The notes under the pieces are model-generated. The model saw only the letters and a program-made list of their open reading frames with translations. It was not told the origin of the DNA and ran no database searches. From the IMG/VR virus record IMGVR_UViG_3300032046_000013, positions 1 through 64,000 of that record: a stretch of DNA of 64,000 bases; one strand, 5' to 3'. Of this stretch, positions 51,701 to 60,949 are shown one piece after another. Every line of letters starts with the position of its first letter. Position 1 is the first letter of the stretch. The translations under genes were made by a program, and so were the position numbers. Source of the stretch: a virus.

Positions 51701-53343
51701 ATCTGCTCGATCAACTGGTTATAATCTGGTTTCCTGGCCCCTTTCTTACCCCCAGGCTGACGGTCCGCCATCGGACGGCCCGAGCTGGAATTGGGCCGGC
51801 AGCCGAAAATATCGCCTCCGCCGGCGTCCATCCCCTCATCCTCTGCCGTGCTCGCGGTCTGGTCAGCCACTGCAACCGCATGTTTGCATTTCCGGCCATG
51901 CTCACCGGCGGGACAGGAACAGGCCCATCGCCGCAACTCGCCGTCCATTCCGAGAAACCGGACCTCATAGACGTTGCCGGAATCGCTGTGCACCGCCCAG
52001 GTTTCGTTTTCGCCGTTTTTTTCGATTTTCACCACGTGCTCGAAACCTGGGGGAGTAACCGAGAATTTGAGACTGGCCTGGAGTTTCTTTCCGCCCCGGG
52101 CCAGCAGTTGTTCAATCGCACTCTGGGGATCGTCGCCAAGTTTATCGGTCTTGGTGTCGCCGCCCCACCGATTGGGTTGGGAGATTTTCACCGGCCTCAG
52201 CACATGGGTCGGTCCATATTCGTAATATCCGACCGAACCATCGCCCTGGACTATCGCCACTTCTCCGTCAGGCATCTGGTAGGCTCCATGAACCGTAGCT
52301 TGTTTGCGTTGGCCCATGTTGATCGTGCCTGATCCGACTCGCTTGCCGCCCTGCCTCACCAATTCCTGTATGGCTTTGCGCGGACCACCGAAATCATCAA
52401 TCGGAGTATCGGTATGTTGCATCGTCTTGGCATCATAATATCCGACTGATCCGTCACCGCTTACTCTGGCGAGTTCCCCGTTGGGCATCAGATACATCCC
52501 GTAAGTCGAGCCTTGCTTGCTCCAGGCAGTCCGCAGAATGCGCGTGGCCTCTTTCGCTTCCTCGGCTTCCGGTTCGGGTTTCTTCGACTTCTCGCTCGGA
52601 CTCGGTTTGGAATCCGAATTCTCCCCAAACGCTTCCGCCGTGGCCTCATCGATCAGTTTCTGACCATCCAGACCCTGGGAATCTGCGACCTCCACCAGTT
52701 TCTCCTGATGACTCTGCTCATCCAGGATGATCTCGTCCACGAGGCCCTCGGCCTCCCCGTTTTCATCCGAGGTCAGGGACTCCGCGAGTTCCTGATATTC
52801 GCCTGGAGCCTTCACTTCATCGACCATCGCATCCTCAATCAGGTCTTTCAATTCGGACTCCCCGGGTTCCGTTTCCTCGGTTTCCGGTGTCCGTTCCTCT
52901 TCCGCATGTTTCCGCATTTTCTTCTCTCCTTGTTTCGTCCCATAACCCGCGCTTTCCAGGACATCCAGAGCCGCCCGTGAACCGATGCTCCGCAAGATCA
53001 GCGTATAAACTCCCGCATTCTCCGTATCGTAATTCAACTGGGCTTCCAGAATCGGCACGGCCCGATCTCCAAATTGCACGACAGTCCGATATGCGCCCGA
53101 TTTCAGGCTGGCATCCGGGCTTTCAATAACTTCACGCAATAAGTCGGTGATCGTTTCCTCAATATCGGGACGGCGAGATCGTTTGGGCACATCATATCCT
53201 TCACGTCGCGCCATGTCATAAGCAATAGCCGCCGCTTGTTCCTGGGATTTGCCTTCGCCAATCAATTTTTTGATCTTTTGGCTGATCCACGCTTGAGCCT
53301 CGTCCGTGAGTTTGGCCCCGATCTTACGCACTTCGTTTCTCAT
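48727..53343 (-). CDS. Giant multi-module protein (1538 residues)
   Basis: The modules can be told apart by recurring short basic motifs. They include: an N-terminal KLIGEGKSQEQAAAIAYDMA segment known from many phage proteins; an acidic part; two MPDG modules (STYGMYLMPNG..., TVHGAYQMPDG...) with GDGSVGYY; a SWIM-type zinc finger (CSCPAGEHGRKCKHA, about 473-487); an SH3/KOW-like module (FRLGDEVKDQSGRIGRVIEV); and two related C-terminal helical domains of about 120 residues. Boundaries carry RKQA, RKTA, RKVGA, RKIGA or RKHGA. It lies between terminase-side genes and portal. Whether it is a processed polyprotein or a single chain is unknown. Confidence 0.7.
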   Translation of the reverse strand: MRNEVRKIGAKLTDEAQAWISQKIKKLIGEGKSQEQAAAIAYDMARREGYDVPKRSRRPDIEETITDLLREVIESPDASLKSGAYRTVVQFGDRAVPILEAQLNYDTENAGVYTLILRSIGSRAALDVLESAGYGTKQGEKKMRKHAEEERTPETEETEPGESELKDLIEDAMVDEVKAPGEYQELAESLTSDENGEAEGLVDEIILDEQSHQEKLVEVADSQGLDGQKLIDEATAEAFGENSDSKPSPSEKSKKPEPEAEEAKEATRILRTAWSKQGSTYGMYLMPNGELARVSGDGSVGYYDAKTMQHTDTPIDDFGGPRKAIQELVRQGGKRVGSGTINMGQRKQATVHGAYQMPDGEVAIVQGDGSVGYYEYGPTHVLRPVKISQPNRWGGDTKTDKLGDDPQSAIEQLLARGGKKLQASLKFSVTPPGFEHVVKIEKNGENETWAVHSDSGNVYEVRFLGMDGELRRWACSCPAGEHGRKCKHAVAVADQTASTAEDEGMDAGGGDIFGCRPNSSSGRPMADRQPGGKKGARKPDYNQLIEQIRVGDVFQGSGFKSFRITNITDTGSRADIPEARWDSFVATVEYLDEELQPTGRKGTWALGAIGVNLGDGNLEKVEGGKMGMRKHGAKLEEGFDFSLGLGAEFELEDIDAEFEDSRGRNDLIEENVNFILDREFGQGTYHAEFAPDGINTEVDEVDPNQGWVNFTSSLYFGISDQSGNQVAIAEGGALGMADNSGEGGTLSHITIRITEVTGHEAEGMRRRLQAMQSDRQVFDRYFEKNAHQVWQALERERRGDMEYLREALKRGDQTPEGIMATQGIGGLFRAASTHVTGITLRDTAEDLFRDQVLAEIIPTKKEADHYTKHFQSIPSKVLAQSIGRLEQREAAKSLTITEQGELNLLREEYKRRGQDPEKNLVDDRTMKSPDLKGGGEVKPRKEGRRKVGAKFGPLATLLTQKSDRGQTDVIQNIQRILDGEDLRGFEPDELEMVENLVNSVAAEATGEVAQEIQEVRDSIDTYSGGGNEVEGQRKTAVNPFRLGDEVKDQSGRIGRVIEVNPPYNGIEGVVIEWDEDQEREEYLSSESDWNELEKMGQRKTATLPDDYQGPIKGGFSISTTDQFEIEQNAEERGITLDDAAWDQLNQDVALLEENTEAWLKTVVNWAQNEGHDHDGDLSGSFDATPESPLYNAIIESSEEGIGEPLRFGAMPPYDLGAYADEGKLKEGVSGIGQQLLDVTLNFFAVEPDTEGEPQAPEKTSRRKVGGTPDIRNLAYQAGLHAAQDAWMFESADDILKQMEQDLDKMGPGDDAESLVQHWQQSWESTDQFASHLRKVVEQSEGEGEDMVEDHLEISEGFWEGVDAGLGERGINVWKLARQLVPERPKGKTPRKPQAPEKTSRRKIGAGGGAYDVGVQAAEAGIAVSADQVREEMTGQLRYANHSEDLVQAWLEYLGRNADLDTYSQQVMDLAGDLVAGEEGFEEQLDRYYDLMEQFHEGLFQGLSKQGIEVYQIAKEVWEQSGKPQTPKGKVKQSARFTQ

Positions 53344-54833
53344 TTTTTTCTCCCCGGATAGGGTTCTTTCGCATAGGTCGGATCGTCCTGAGCGTTTTCA
53401 TTTTCCCGCTCTTCCCATGCTTGCTGATCTTCGGCCTGCAGTTCGGCCACGGCTTGATCGAATTTCCGATTGAACTCTATGGGATTATTCTCCTGAAACA
53501 GGTAATGCAATTCTTTCTCCGCATTACCGAGTGGTTGCTTGTCGATTGTGATCTCACGGGCATTCACTGCGGATTCCAGCGCATCATAAATGGCTTGTCG
53601 CAACTGACCTTCGACATCGGAGATCGTTCTGAGTTCATCCCAGAGTGCGTCAGCAGGATTTACCTCAGTCCCGTGCTTGGCCAGCGTTCCGTATCCGCCT
53701 TGGCCCCGCTCTTCCACCGTTTCTTTGACCTGACCGGACTGGCCGACCTGGGATTCCGACTTCTCGTTATTTTCCAGTTCTTTTAACGAATTGAGAAATG
53801 CCTCGGTGCCCAAGGTCTGCACGTGCTCCATATAGGACTGGGCTAAATCAGGCGCGACCTCCGCCGCAATTTGGCTTACCAAATCCCAATCAATTTCTTG
53901 ACCTTTGGGAACTCCGTCCTCCACTTCCGACTGGCGTAGTTCCGGCAGATGCTCGGCCATCCGCTGATTGATCTCCCAGAAGTCCTGGTCCTCATCGGCT
54001 TGGTCAGTCTGTCCGATCTTCGATAACGATGGTAATTTCCGGGGGTCCAGTGCCCGGCGTCCTGCTGATTCAAACTGGACGATCAGCACGTTCTCCTCGG
54101 GATGAACTTGGAGAACCTGACCCCGACCATAGCGGCGATAGAATACTTCATCACCTGGGTGGAAGTCCGCGATCCGAACGGCGGTTTTCTCCATCCGTCC
54201 CACGGTCTCCTGACCTTGGCCGATGTCCAGGATATAGGCCCGAAGCCGATCCGTGTCCATTCGACGTGCGGATTCGACCTGAGAGTCCCCGATCCCCGCC
54301 ATTGCGCACTTCGATTTCAGATAATCCACTAGTTGCGAGTGCGAGGCTGATCCAAGTCTCGCATGATCGGCCTGGATCAATGCTGAAAGTTTTTTCATCT
54401 TCCGCTCCCTTATCCCATAATCCAACTTCGTCCGCATCGGATTTGGAAATTTACTCGCTGTCGGAATGAACGACGCGACTTCTGCTGGATCGCCCCGGAG
54501 TATCGACTGGCCATCCAGCACGACATCTAGCTGTGCAATCAGATTATCCCATTGGACATCGATCAATGCACCCTGGGGATGAACCTTCGGAGCCAGGGAG
54601 ATCACGGTTCCGCCCAGCCGATCATACGTCCTAGTCACTCGGTCGCCCCGGAACACATCGAACGGCCCGCCCCGGAGAATCGCTGGAACCATCACATCAT
54701 GGGCCTGCATATCCTCAGACCGGGGACCGAAACGGTTGATCGTGCTGTGTTTAATAGTCGCCACGTGCCATATCTTCCCGAGTCGGAGGATTCTCTTCAT
54801 GGTTTCTGATCTCGTCTTCGAGTTTCCGCTCAT
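53340..54833 (-). CDS. Multi-module protein, 497 residues
   Basis: Start ATG 54833 or ATG 54800; it overlaps the preceding gene by 83 bases. The N-terminal 120 residues have two SH3-like stretches (FDVFRGDRVTRTYDRLGG). NPMRTKLDY at 131-139 matches NPVRTKLDY of the major capsid protein. After EKTA a KOW-like module follows (FHPGDEVFYRRYGRGQVLQV), related to one in the 1538-residue protein. The C-terminal half is acidic and helical. Probably a head-associated protein; function unknown. Confidence 0.65.
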   Translation of the reverse strand: MSGNSKTRSETMKRILRLGKIWHVATIKHSTINRFGPRSEDMQAHDVMVPAILRGGPFDVFRGDRVTRTYDRLGGTVISLAPKVHPQGALIDVQWDNLIAQLDVVLDGQSILRGDPAEVASFIPTASKFPNPMRTKLDYGIRERKMKKLSALIQADHARLGSASHSQLVDYLKSKCAMAGIGDSQVESARRMDTDRLRAYILDIGQGQETVGRMEKTAVRIADFHPGDEVFYRRYGRGQVLQVHPEENVLIVQFESAGRRALDPRKLPSLSKIGQTDQADEDQDFWEINQRMAEHLPELRQSEVEDGVPKGQEIDWDLVSQIAAEVAPDLAQSYMEHVQTLGTEAFLNSLKELENNEKSESQVGQSGQVKETVEERGQGGYGTLAKHGTEVNPADALWDELRTISDVEGQLRQAIYDALESAVNAREITIDKQPLGNAEKELHYLFQENNPIEFNRKFDQAVAELQAEDQQAWEERENENAQDDPTYAKEPYPGRKK

Positions 54834-57800
54834 CTTCCTCAGTCAAGGGAATTTCCTGTCCATCCTCATCGACCAACCGGATACTGTGAATCTCCGTCTC
54901 TGGATGTTCCTCTGGCGAAGTCTCTGTCCGTCTCAGACCCGGACTGAAACTTGTTTGGTAATAAATCGTGGCATCCCGTTCATCCGGTCCCCAGACGGTG
55001 GGTAACGTTTCTTCACCTCCACGTTTGGGTAGGACCTCATCTATCGATGCCCGGACATCCTTGCTCGCTACGGTAGTCAGAGTCATGCCCCCGTGGTCAT
55101 CCAGAATCCAGACATTGGGCCAGAACTGTTGCTGTTCCATGCAAGCCTTGATCGCATCGTCAATGTCCTCAAAGTGGTTTCCCTCCCCGAAAAGGAACTC
55201 ATCAGAGCCGACTTGGACTTCGTAATACCCATCTGGGGTTTGCTCGATGACTTTCTTACCTCCCTGTTCCCATACTTCAGTTTTTCCACCCAAATGTCCA
55301 GTTGATTGGATCACCAGATCGCCGTCCTCGGGTTCCTGCGGTTCGTCCATCGGCTCGGCTTCCAACTCTTCCAAGGTTCCTTGTTTGGGTAGGACCTCAT
55401 CTTCGGAAAAGTCAATGTGCTTGATCATGCCCGTGCCACCGCATTCGGGACATCCAGATTCCCTGCCCCCAGGAATTTGCCCTTCACCTTGGCAGGTGGG
55501 ACATAGTTCGATTGAGGAAAATTCAGAGCCTCTGCCCGGAGGAACAGCCACTACTTTTGCTTTTCTTTTTTTAAATTCAGCCCATTCCTGTTCCTGCCTC
55601 TGGCTCCAATCCTCGATTTGTTTTTTCTGATATGCCTTATCTATCTTTTTTCCCTTCCAGTTTCCCCGGGGTTTGCTCAGCTCCGATGGTGCGTCTTTGT
55701 CCTGGGCGACTTTCTGGCTACTCGTGGCCAGAGTTCCCAACTGGGCCATCTGATTCTGGAGGTCAGTTGGAGGCCCATAATCCCAATACTTGACCTCGAC
55801 TCCCGGAAACATGACCTTGAAATATTGCTTCGGTTGATTATGTTCCAACTGATAAGGTTCATTTCCATACATGGCCTTGGCCCAAGCGACCCATTGGTAA
55901 GCCGAGAGTTTGGCTTCCTGCTCGGAATCGCGGTGCAGATGGATGGCCCCACTCGGATCGGTCTCAGGAATCTCGAACATCGGATCAGCCCCCTGCTTGG
56001 GCACGGCCCATGGGTCAATCGAAGCGGGTTTCTGACTTGTGCCCTTCACTTCTGGCATGTTCGGTGCAGGAGTCAATGGATCATATTCTCCGCCCTTGAT
56101 CTGTTCTAAGTAATCATCCGCCAGTTCCTGGGCTACGGCTTGGCGCACGGCCTGGGGGAACATCTTGTGCCACGGCTGATCAGGACTTCCGAACTCCTTG
56201 GCGTATTTCTTGGCTCCATTCTCGACCAGATACATCCACAGTTTCGGGGCCAGTGCGTGGTTGTAAGTCTGGTTTTTGAGCCGCCGCTGGATGTTCCGAA
56301 TGATCGGCATGAACTGCTGGTGGTAAAGGTCAGCATCGTTCTCGATGAACAACCGGAGTTCTTGCGCCCCATATTCATCTTTGTCTGGATCGGGAGGCAG
56401 ATCACTCTGCCATTCATTGTAATCCATGCCGAGGACTGGCAATCCCAGTTCTTCGTCCCAGACGCTCAGCTTTTTCATCTTGCTCCCCTTATGAGATTGA
56501 ATAGCGCGTTCCTGTCGTTCGGCATCAGCCTTTGAATCATGGGTGCCCAGCCGTTTCTTTCCGTCATGGGAGTAGAGCACCCACGAGTCGCCTTCTTGGC
56601 GGATGACCGCAGTTTTGGCGGGGGCTATGCTTTCGATTGATTTTTCAATCTGCGTATCCACCTCGAATTCTGTCAACCCGTTTTCGCGGGCCAGTCTTCC
56701 AGCCCACACTTTCGCCACTTCAAACATATCAGTAGATTGTGTAGTGCCAGCTATATTGGTTCCGTGAAACTTTTTAGGATCATCAACCACCTTGACTTGT
56801 AGTTGCCCACGCCTCGGCTGGCATACTGCTACCCAATACATTTGTCGTGCAGTCTTTCTCATCGCTAGCACTGGGGCGAACATCGGGAGATATAACGTGT
56901 CCTCGATCTCCTGGGCCAACACGGTTTCGCCCATGACTTTCAGCCGTTCGAGCAGGGCCATGAACCAGGCTTTGCCCCGTTCCAGATATTTACGGACGAA
57001 CGCCTCGGCCCCAGTGTCGGTCGGCTGGGATTCGGTCTCAATCACCTGCTCGATCTGGGTGGGCAGGGGAAAGTCCGACATCGCCTCCTTGGCCTGGATC
57101 GGCGTAATATCGATCTCGTCCGCCTGGACATAGCACTCGGACTGGAGGAACTTCGCAGCCTCGCGCACGGACCTCAGAGTCGGAAAGTCCGCGATTATAA
57201 CTTTCTGGCCCTCGGTCACCAGCCGTCCACCGTGGGCGAGACAGAAAGACCGAGCGTCCCGGAAAGATGCCTGGACGAACCCGGGCATCTGAGACCACCC
57301 GGCCTTTACGAGGTTCGGGAACGTCATCCTGTAATGTTCAGTCTGCGCGAGCGTCGGCATGGTCGGCTCCTTCAGTTTTAGCGGCTTCCCGTCAAAGATC
57401 GGACTGGGTTCCAACGTCCCGTCCTCGCGGGTGTGAAATCCCGCAGGTGTGCGGGGTTTCAGGTATGAGGGCGAAGTGATGTCACGTTTCTTTCCACCCT
57501 GTTTGAGTATGGATAATACCTGTTCCAGCGAATCGGATTCCGGGGAATCCTTGACGATATTAAAATCCTTCGGCTCGTGCTCGTGCGATGTCCGGGCATG
57601 GTCGGAGATGCGGACATCCAGATATTTTTCTTCCTCATCCGTCCCGTCCTTGCGGAAAGTCAGATAGTCGGACTGGGATGACATGGCCCCATACTCATTG
57701 CTCAGTTCCCAGCCCCCGGCATCGGCGGCATCCTTGATCTGATCTTCTACCGAATCCTTCCATTCGTGCCATTCTTCGCGTTCCTGGCACTGTTCGCATA

Positions 57801-57951
57801 ACCGGGATTCGCCTTCCAAGGGCACGGCCTCAGTGTCTATCAGATCGCCGTCATCATCGTAAGTATCGGTGATCTCGGCCTTGACCTGCACCAGATGGTC
57901 ACACTGTTCGCACGGCCACCGGGCATAGTCGGTTCGCGTTTCAGTTCGCAC
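54751..57951 (-). CDS. Giant multi-module protein (1066 residues)
   Basis: Starts at GTG 57951 overlapping the upstream stop (TAGTG). Modules include: two CEQC knuckles (C14-C17 region and about C53-C56); a helical part; MRKTA followed by YWVAVCQPRRGQLQVKVV; AKTA followed by a small module SWVLYSHDGKKRLGTH ending in AERQERAIQSHKG; a helical module; and a DnaJ-type CxxCxGxG pair (CPTCQGEGQ, CPECGGTG, about 817-842). Linkers DEVLPKQG and DEVLPKRG are near-repeats. No enzyme motif seen. Likely a set of small binding domains. Confidence 0.7.
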   Translation of the reverse strand: MRTETRTDYARWPCEQCDHLVQVKAEITDTYDDDGDLIDTEAVPLEGESRLCEQCQEREEWHEWKDSVEDQIKDAADAGGWELSNEYGAMSSQSDYLTFRKDGTDEEEKYLDVRISDHARTSHEHEPKDFNIVKDSPESDSLEQVLSILKQGGKKRDITSPSYLKPRTPAGFHTREDGTLEPSPIFDGKPLKLKEPTMPTLAQTEHYRMTFPNLVKAGWSQMPGFVQASFRDARSFCLAHGGRLVTEGQKVIIADFPTLRSVREAAKFLQSECYVQADEIDITPIQAKEAMSDFPLPTQIEQVIETESQPTDTGAEAFVRKYLERGKAWFMALLERLKVMGETVLAQEIEDTLYLPMFAPVLAMRKTARQMYWVAVCQPRRGQLQVKVVDDPKKFHGTNIAGTTQSTDMFEVAKVWAGRLARENGLTEFEVDTQIEKSIESIAPAKTAVIRQEGDSWVLYSHDGKKRLGTHDSKADAERQERAIQSHKGSKMKKLSVWDEELGLPVLGMDYNEWQSDLPPDPDKDEYGAQELRLFIENDADLYHQQFMPIIRNIQRRLKNQTYNHALAPKLWMYLVENGAKKYAKEFGSPDQPWHKMFPQAVRQAVAQELADDYLEQIKGGEYDPLTPAPNMPEVKGTSQKPASIDPWAVPKQGADPMFEIPETDPSGAIHLHRDSEQEAKLSAYQWVAWAKAMYGNEPYQLEHNQPKQYFKVMFPGVEVKYWDYGPPTDLQNQMAQLGTLATSSQKVAQDKDAPSELSKPRGNWKGKKIDKAYQKKQIEDWSQRQEQEWAEFKKRKAKVVAVPPGRGSEFSSIELCPTCQGEGQIPGGRESGCPECGGTGMIKHIDFSEDEVLPKQGTLEELEAEPMDEPQEPEDGDLVIQSTGHLGGKTEVWEQGGKKVIEQTPDGYYEVQVGSDEFLFGEGNHFEDIDDAIKACMEQQQFWPNVWILDDHGGMTLTTVASKDVRASIDEVLPKRGGEETLPTVWGPDERDATIYYQTSFSPGLRRTETSPEEHPETEIHSIRLVDEDGQEIPLTEEDERKLEDEIRNHEENPPTREDMARGDY

Positions 57952-59882
57952 TATTCCGTGTCCTCGTTCGGATAGGGGACTTGCGATTCGTCCATTGGCT
58001 TTTCAATTCCCATCAAATCATCAAATTCTGAGCGATCACCATGAAGAAAAGCATCTGCAATAAGTTCCAACATGGGTGGTTCCGGTGCGGGTTCATCGAG
58101 TTCCGCGAAGAATTTTTGCATGGTCATGGAGTTGATCTCGGCGTTGGGGTCTTCGGGAATTCTATTCATTGTTTTCTGAAGAAAATTCCAAAGGGCATTG
58201 GCGAGCGATGCAGTTTTCTTCCGTCCTTCCGTCGGCTCCTCGGCCCAGGGGTTGTTGTCAGGCGATTGCCCAGCCGAGGTCTTGCGCGAACCTACGGCTG
58301 AGGAAAACTTGGGCTTCCATCGGTTCTGTCTCTTGGCCGAATCCTTGAGCAGATCGCGGAGCCAACTCTCGAAATTCGATGTCCGCACCACGGCCCCATT
58401 GCGGGTCATCGCGTCCAGTTCGGACTTACCCACGGAGGTCGTGGCCCCGTCCTCCCAGGCGACGATCCACAGAGACTGACCCCGCTCGACCGCTGCATCC
58501 ACGATCTTACCAGTCCTGTAAGGTTCGACCTGCTGGAACTCATCTTCGACATTCCACCGGAACATCCGCGATCCCTGAACAGGCTGTTTCTTCGCGTCCG
58601 CGAGCAACCGCTCGAACACATCCACGGCCCGTTCCAGATTACCCGTGAGTTTCTCCCACAGGCCCTTGATCGAGTCCCAGATCCCGGCGGTCACGATCCG
58701 GCTTTGCTTGGCTGGTTTGACCTTCACCGTTTTGATGTCCGAGATCGAGGTCGTCTGTTTTGTCAGGTCAGCCAGCAGTTTCTCGACCGTCGCTTTTGCT
58801 TCGGCATCCACATGCTTCAGGGCCTCGGCAAGGGCTACGGGATATGTCCGGGCATACGACGGGTTCTCTTTGGTCGTCCATGCCAGTTCGTAAATGTCCT
58901 GGTCCAGCCGGATGCGGAGTTTGCCCACCGACTGCACGGCCTTGAAGATTGCCGGGTAGGCCATGAGTGCATCCCTATCTTTCTTCATCTGCTTGTCCAG
59001 CGTCTCGAACTGGTGCTTGGCCTCGTCGCACTTGGCCAAAGTTTCTTTAAGCGACCGCAGAGACTGCTCGATCTCCGGTGGCAGACCCGCCAGTTCGCCT
59101 TCGGGAACCCGGGCCGGAAGTCCGGGGTCCTCGCCCATAGGCATGTTCTTGTCGGCAGTCTTGCGCGAACCTTGTTTTTTCCATTGACCCGAAGCAATCA
59201 AATTTTCCAACTCAGTTTCTTTCAGCCAATGTTCGCCACCATGAGGGTCTCCCTCGATAGTAACCCAGTAACGCGGTTCCCCCCATTCTTCAGGGCCTTC
59301 GTTGGCCATTTCCTTAATCGTATATCGCTGGCCTTTCGAGTCTGTGAAACTTTCCCCTACTTGATGTAGCATTGTCTCGGATCGTAAGGCACGCTTGGTC
59401 AGTCCGAGTTCCCGGGCCAGCCGATCAGCCCGGCCCAGCTTGCGCGAGGCTTCTTTCCAGGCATGGTCAGGATAGAACAGGTCTTTGGCGTTCGGGTTGT
59501 CCATGGAGTCCCCACGCCAACCGCCGTCCACGCGCTGACCCCGGATTCGGTGAGTATTCCTCTGCTGCTCCGGGGGGTTCCGATAAGATTGGGCGGCATC
59601 GCTCGGAATTAGCGTGAACTCCCGGACTTCCGAATCATCGGCGGTCTTGTCCAGCCCGAGTTCCTGGGCCAGCCGGTCGGCCCGCGATTGTCCCTGCTTG
59701 GGCATCACTTCCTGCTTTTCCTGCCGGTGACCCACGAAGTCCAGTTCATCGGCCTTGAGGTCCCCATGAAAGAATCCCAAGTCCCCATACCGATCAATCT
59801 GCGCCCGCAGGTCATCCCGGGGTTCGCGTTTGGGACTTACCGCATTTTTCATCAACCTAGTCAGATGATCTGCTTCAGACAT
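57951..59882 (-). CDS. Multi-module protein, 643 residues
   Basis: Start ATG 59882 overlaps the end of the preceding gene; the longer frame to 60146 runs inside that gene. Modules are marked by MPKQG, LDKTA, KKQG/RKTA and KKTA. Two related elements SRADRLAQELGLDKTA and GRADRLARELGLTKRA occur 90 residues apart, suggesting duplication. A beta module RYTIKEMANEGPEEWGEPRYW and a long helical part follow. Unknown function; belongs with the neighbouring modular proteins. Confidence 0.7.
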   Translation of the reverse strand: MSEADHLTRLMKNAVSPKREPRDDLRAQIDRYGDLGFFHGDLKADELDFVGHRQEKQEVMPKQGQSRADRLAQELGLDKTADDSEVREFTLIPSDAAQSYRNPPEQQRNTHRIRGQRVDGGWRGDSMDNPNAKDLFYPDHAWKEASRKLGRADRLARELGLTKRALRSETMLHQVGESFTDSKGQRYTIKEMANEGPEEWGEPRYWVTIEGDPHGGEHWLKETELENLIASGQWKKQGSRKTADKNMPMGEDPGLPARVPEGELAGLPPEIEQSLRSLKETLAKCDEAKHQFETLDKQMKKDRDALMAYPAIFKAVQSVGKLRIRLDQDIYELAWTTKENPSYARTYPVALAEALKHVDAEAKATVEKLLADLTKQTTSISDIKTVKVKPAKQSRIVTAGIWDSIKGLWEKLTGNLERAVDVFERLLADAKKQPVQGSRMFRWNVEDEFQQVEPYRTGKIVDAAVERGQSLWIVAWEDGATTSVGKSELDAMTRNGAVVRTSNFESWLRDLLKDSAKRQNRWKPKFSSAVGSRKTSAGQSPDNNPWAEEPTEGRKKTASLANALWNFLQKTMNRIPEDPNAEINSMTMQKFFAELDEPAPEPPMLELIADAFLHGDRSEFDDLMGIEKPMDESQVPYPNEDTE

Positions 59883-60531
59883 CGCTATCTCCTTCATCAT
59901 CAAAAATTTCGCGCAATCGCTCCAACCGCGCTTCGTGCGTTGATCCCTCGGCCAGCCCGAACTCATCCAGGTCGGGATGCACCCTGTCCGTGTAGCTGTT
60001 CCTGAACGTCTGTTCTTCCATGGTGATATCCGAGACGTTGCGTCGAAGTTCCGCATCTTCGCCTGCGGATTCCCGCACATCGGACTGTCCTCGATCATGG
60101 GACGAATCATACGGTGCTCGGGTAAAATCGATGCCGGGAATGGCACCGGAGAAATCGTCCAAGCCGAGGTCTATCTCGTTTTCGTTGAATTCCGGGACTT
60201 CCCCAAACTGCGGATTTTCCCCTCGGGGTATGGGTTGGCCCCGGAATTCCCGTTCTCGGGGTTCAGAATCACGGCGAGGATCAGGGGTTGGCGCGGCTTG
60301 GACGGGTATCCCTTGGCTCGCACCCCAAGTCACAAACCCCGATTGGGGTCCTGCGAGATCAGCCCGAGTAATGCCTTGAAGCAAATCATCCGCTGATATT
60401 CCTGGCTCCGCACCCCACCGTTGTTCGATGATCTGACTTCCGACCTTGATCGTCCGCCGAGGTCCCAAGAATCGGAAACCTTCTCGGGGGTCCTTGCCAC
60501 CGCTACCCTCGCCATCAAATAATTTCCTCAT
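59875..60531 (-). CDS. Acidic, probably disordered head-region protein
   Basis: A 218-residue protein from ATG 60531 (AAGGAG 6 bases ahead; GTG 60534 also possible). It is rich in Glu, Asp, Arg, Gly and Pro with few hydrophobics, and ends in an acidic helix. No domain recognised. It overlaps the next gene by 8 bases. Confidence 0.6.
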   Translation of the reverse strand: MRKLFDGEGSGGKDPREGFRFLGPRRTIKVGSQIIEQRWGAEPGISADDLLQGITRADLAGPQSGFVTWGASQGIPVQAAPTPDPRRDSEPREREFRGQPIPRGENPQFGEVPEFNENEIDLGLDDFSGAIPGIDFTRAPYDSSHDRGQSDVRESAGEDAELRRNVSDITMEEQTFRNSYTDRVHPDLDEFGLAEGSTHEARLERLREIFDDEGDSDV

Positions 60532-60543
60532 CACCCGCTCCTT

Positions 60544-60915
60544 TTATATGCCGATCAGCCGTTCATGCTCCGGCTTTTCCAGATAATGCCGGATCGCCGA
60601 GATCGAGGTCCGAGCCAGTTCGATAGCTCCTTCGTAGGTGGCGTGATCTATCTGATCGCCACTCAGCAAGTGCGGCAACTTCATGTTGATCTGCCACTCC
60701 TGAGTTCGGATACACGCCTGAAGCCATTCCTCGAACTCGGATTTCAGGCCGACTCGATTCTGCTGAGCCGCTTGCAAAAACATTTCGTAGAGGTCCACGA
60801 TATGCTGTTCGTCGTCCCAGTCGTCTGGCCGCAGTTTGCCCGCGAATAGAGTTCGCTTCTCCGCAGGCAGGCCCATGAAGGCCCGGATTTCATCGGGCGA
60901 GACTAGACTGACCAT
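60544..60915 (-). CDS. Small helical protein
   Basis: A 123-residue protein from ATG 60915, with GGAGG 9 bases ahead. It reads VSPDEIRAFMGLPAEKRTLF, LQAAQQNRVGLKSEFEEWL and a helical end. No family recognised. The frame continues upstream into the TnpB relic, but the ribosome binding site decides the start. Confidence 0.6.
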   Translation of the reverse strand: MVSLVSPDEIRAFMGLPAEKRTLFAGKLRPDDWDDEQHIVDLYEMFLQAAQQNRVGLKSEFEEWLQACIRTQEWQINMKLPHLLSGDQIDHATYEGAIELARTSISAIRHYLEKPEHERLIGI

Positions 60916-60949
60916 CGGCTTTTTACCTCCGAACGAAGTGTCCCGACTC

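Noticed and set aside
59882-60146. Upstream extension of the 643-residue modular protein
   Set aside because: It overlaps the 218-residue gene in another frame, and ATG 59882 overlapping that gene's stop fits the local start pattern.
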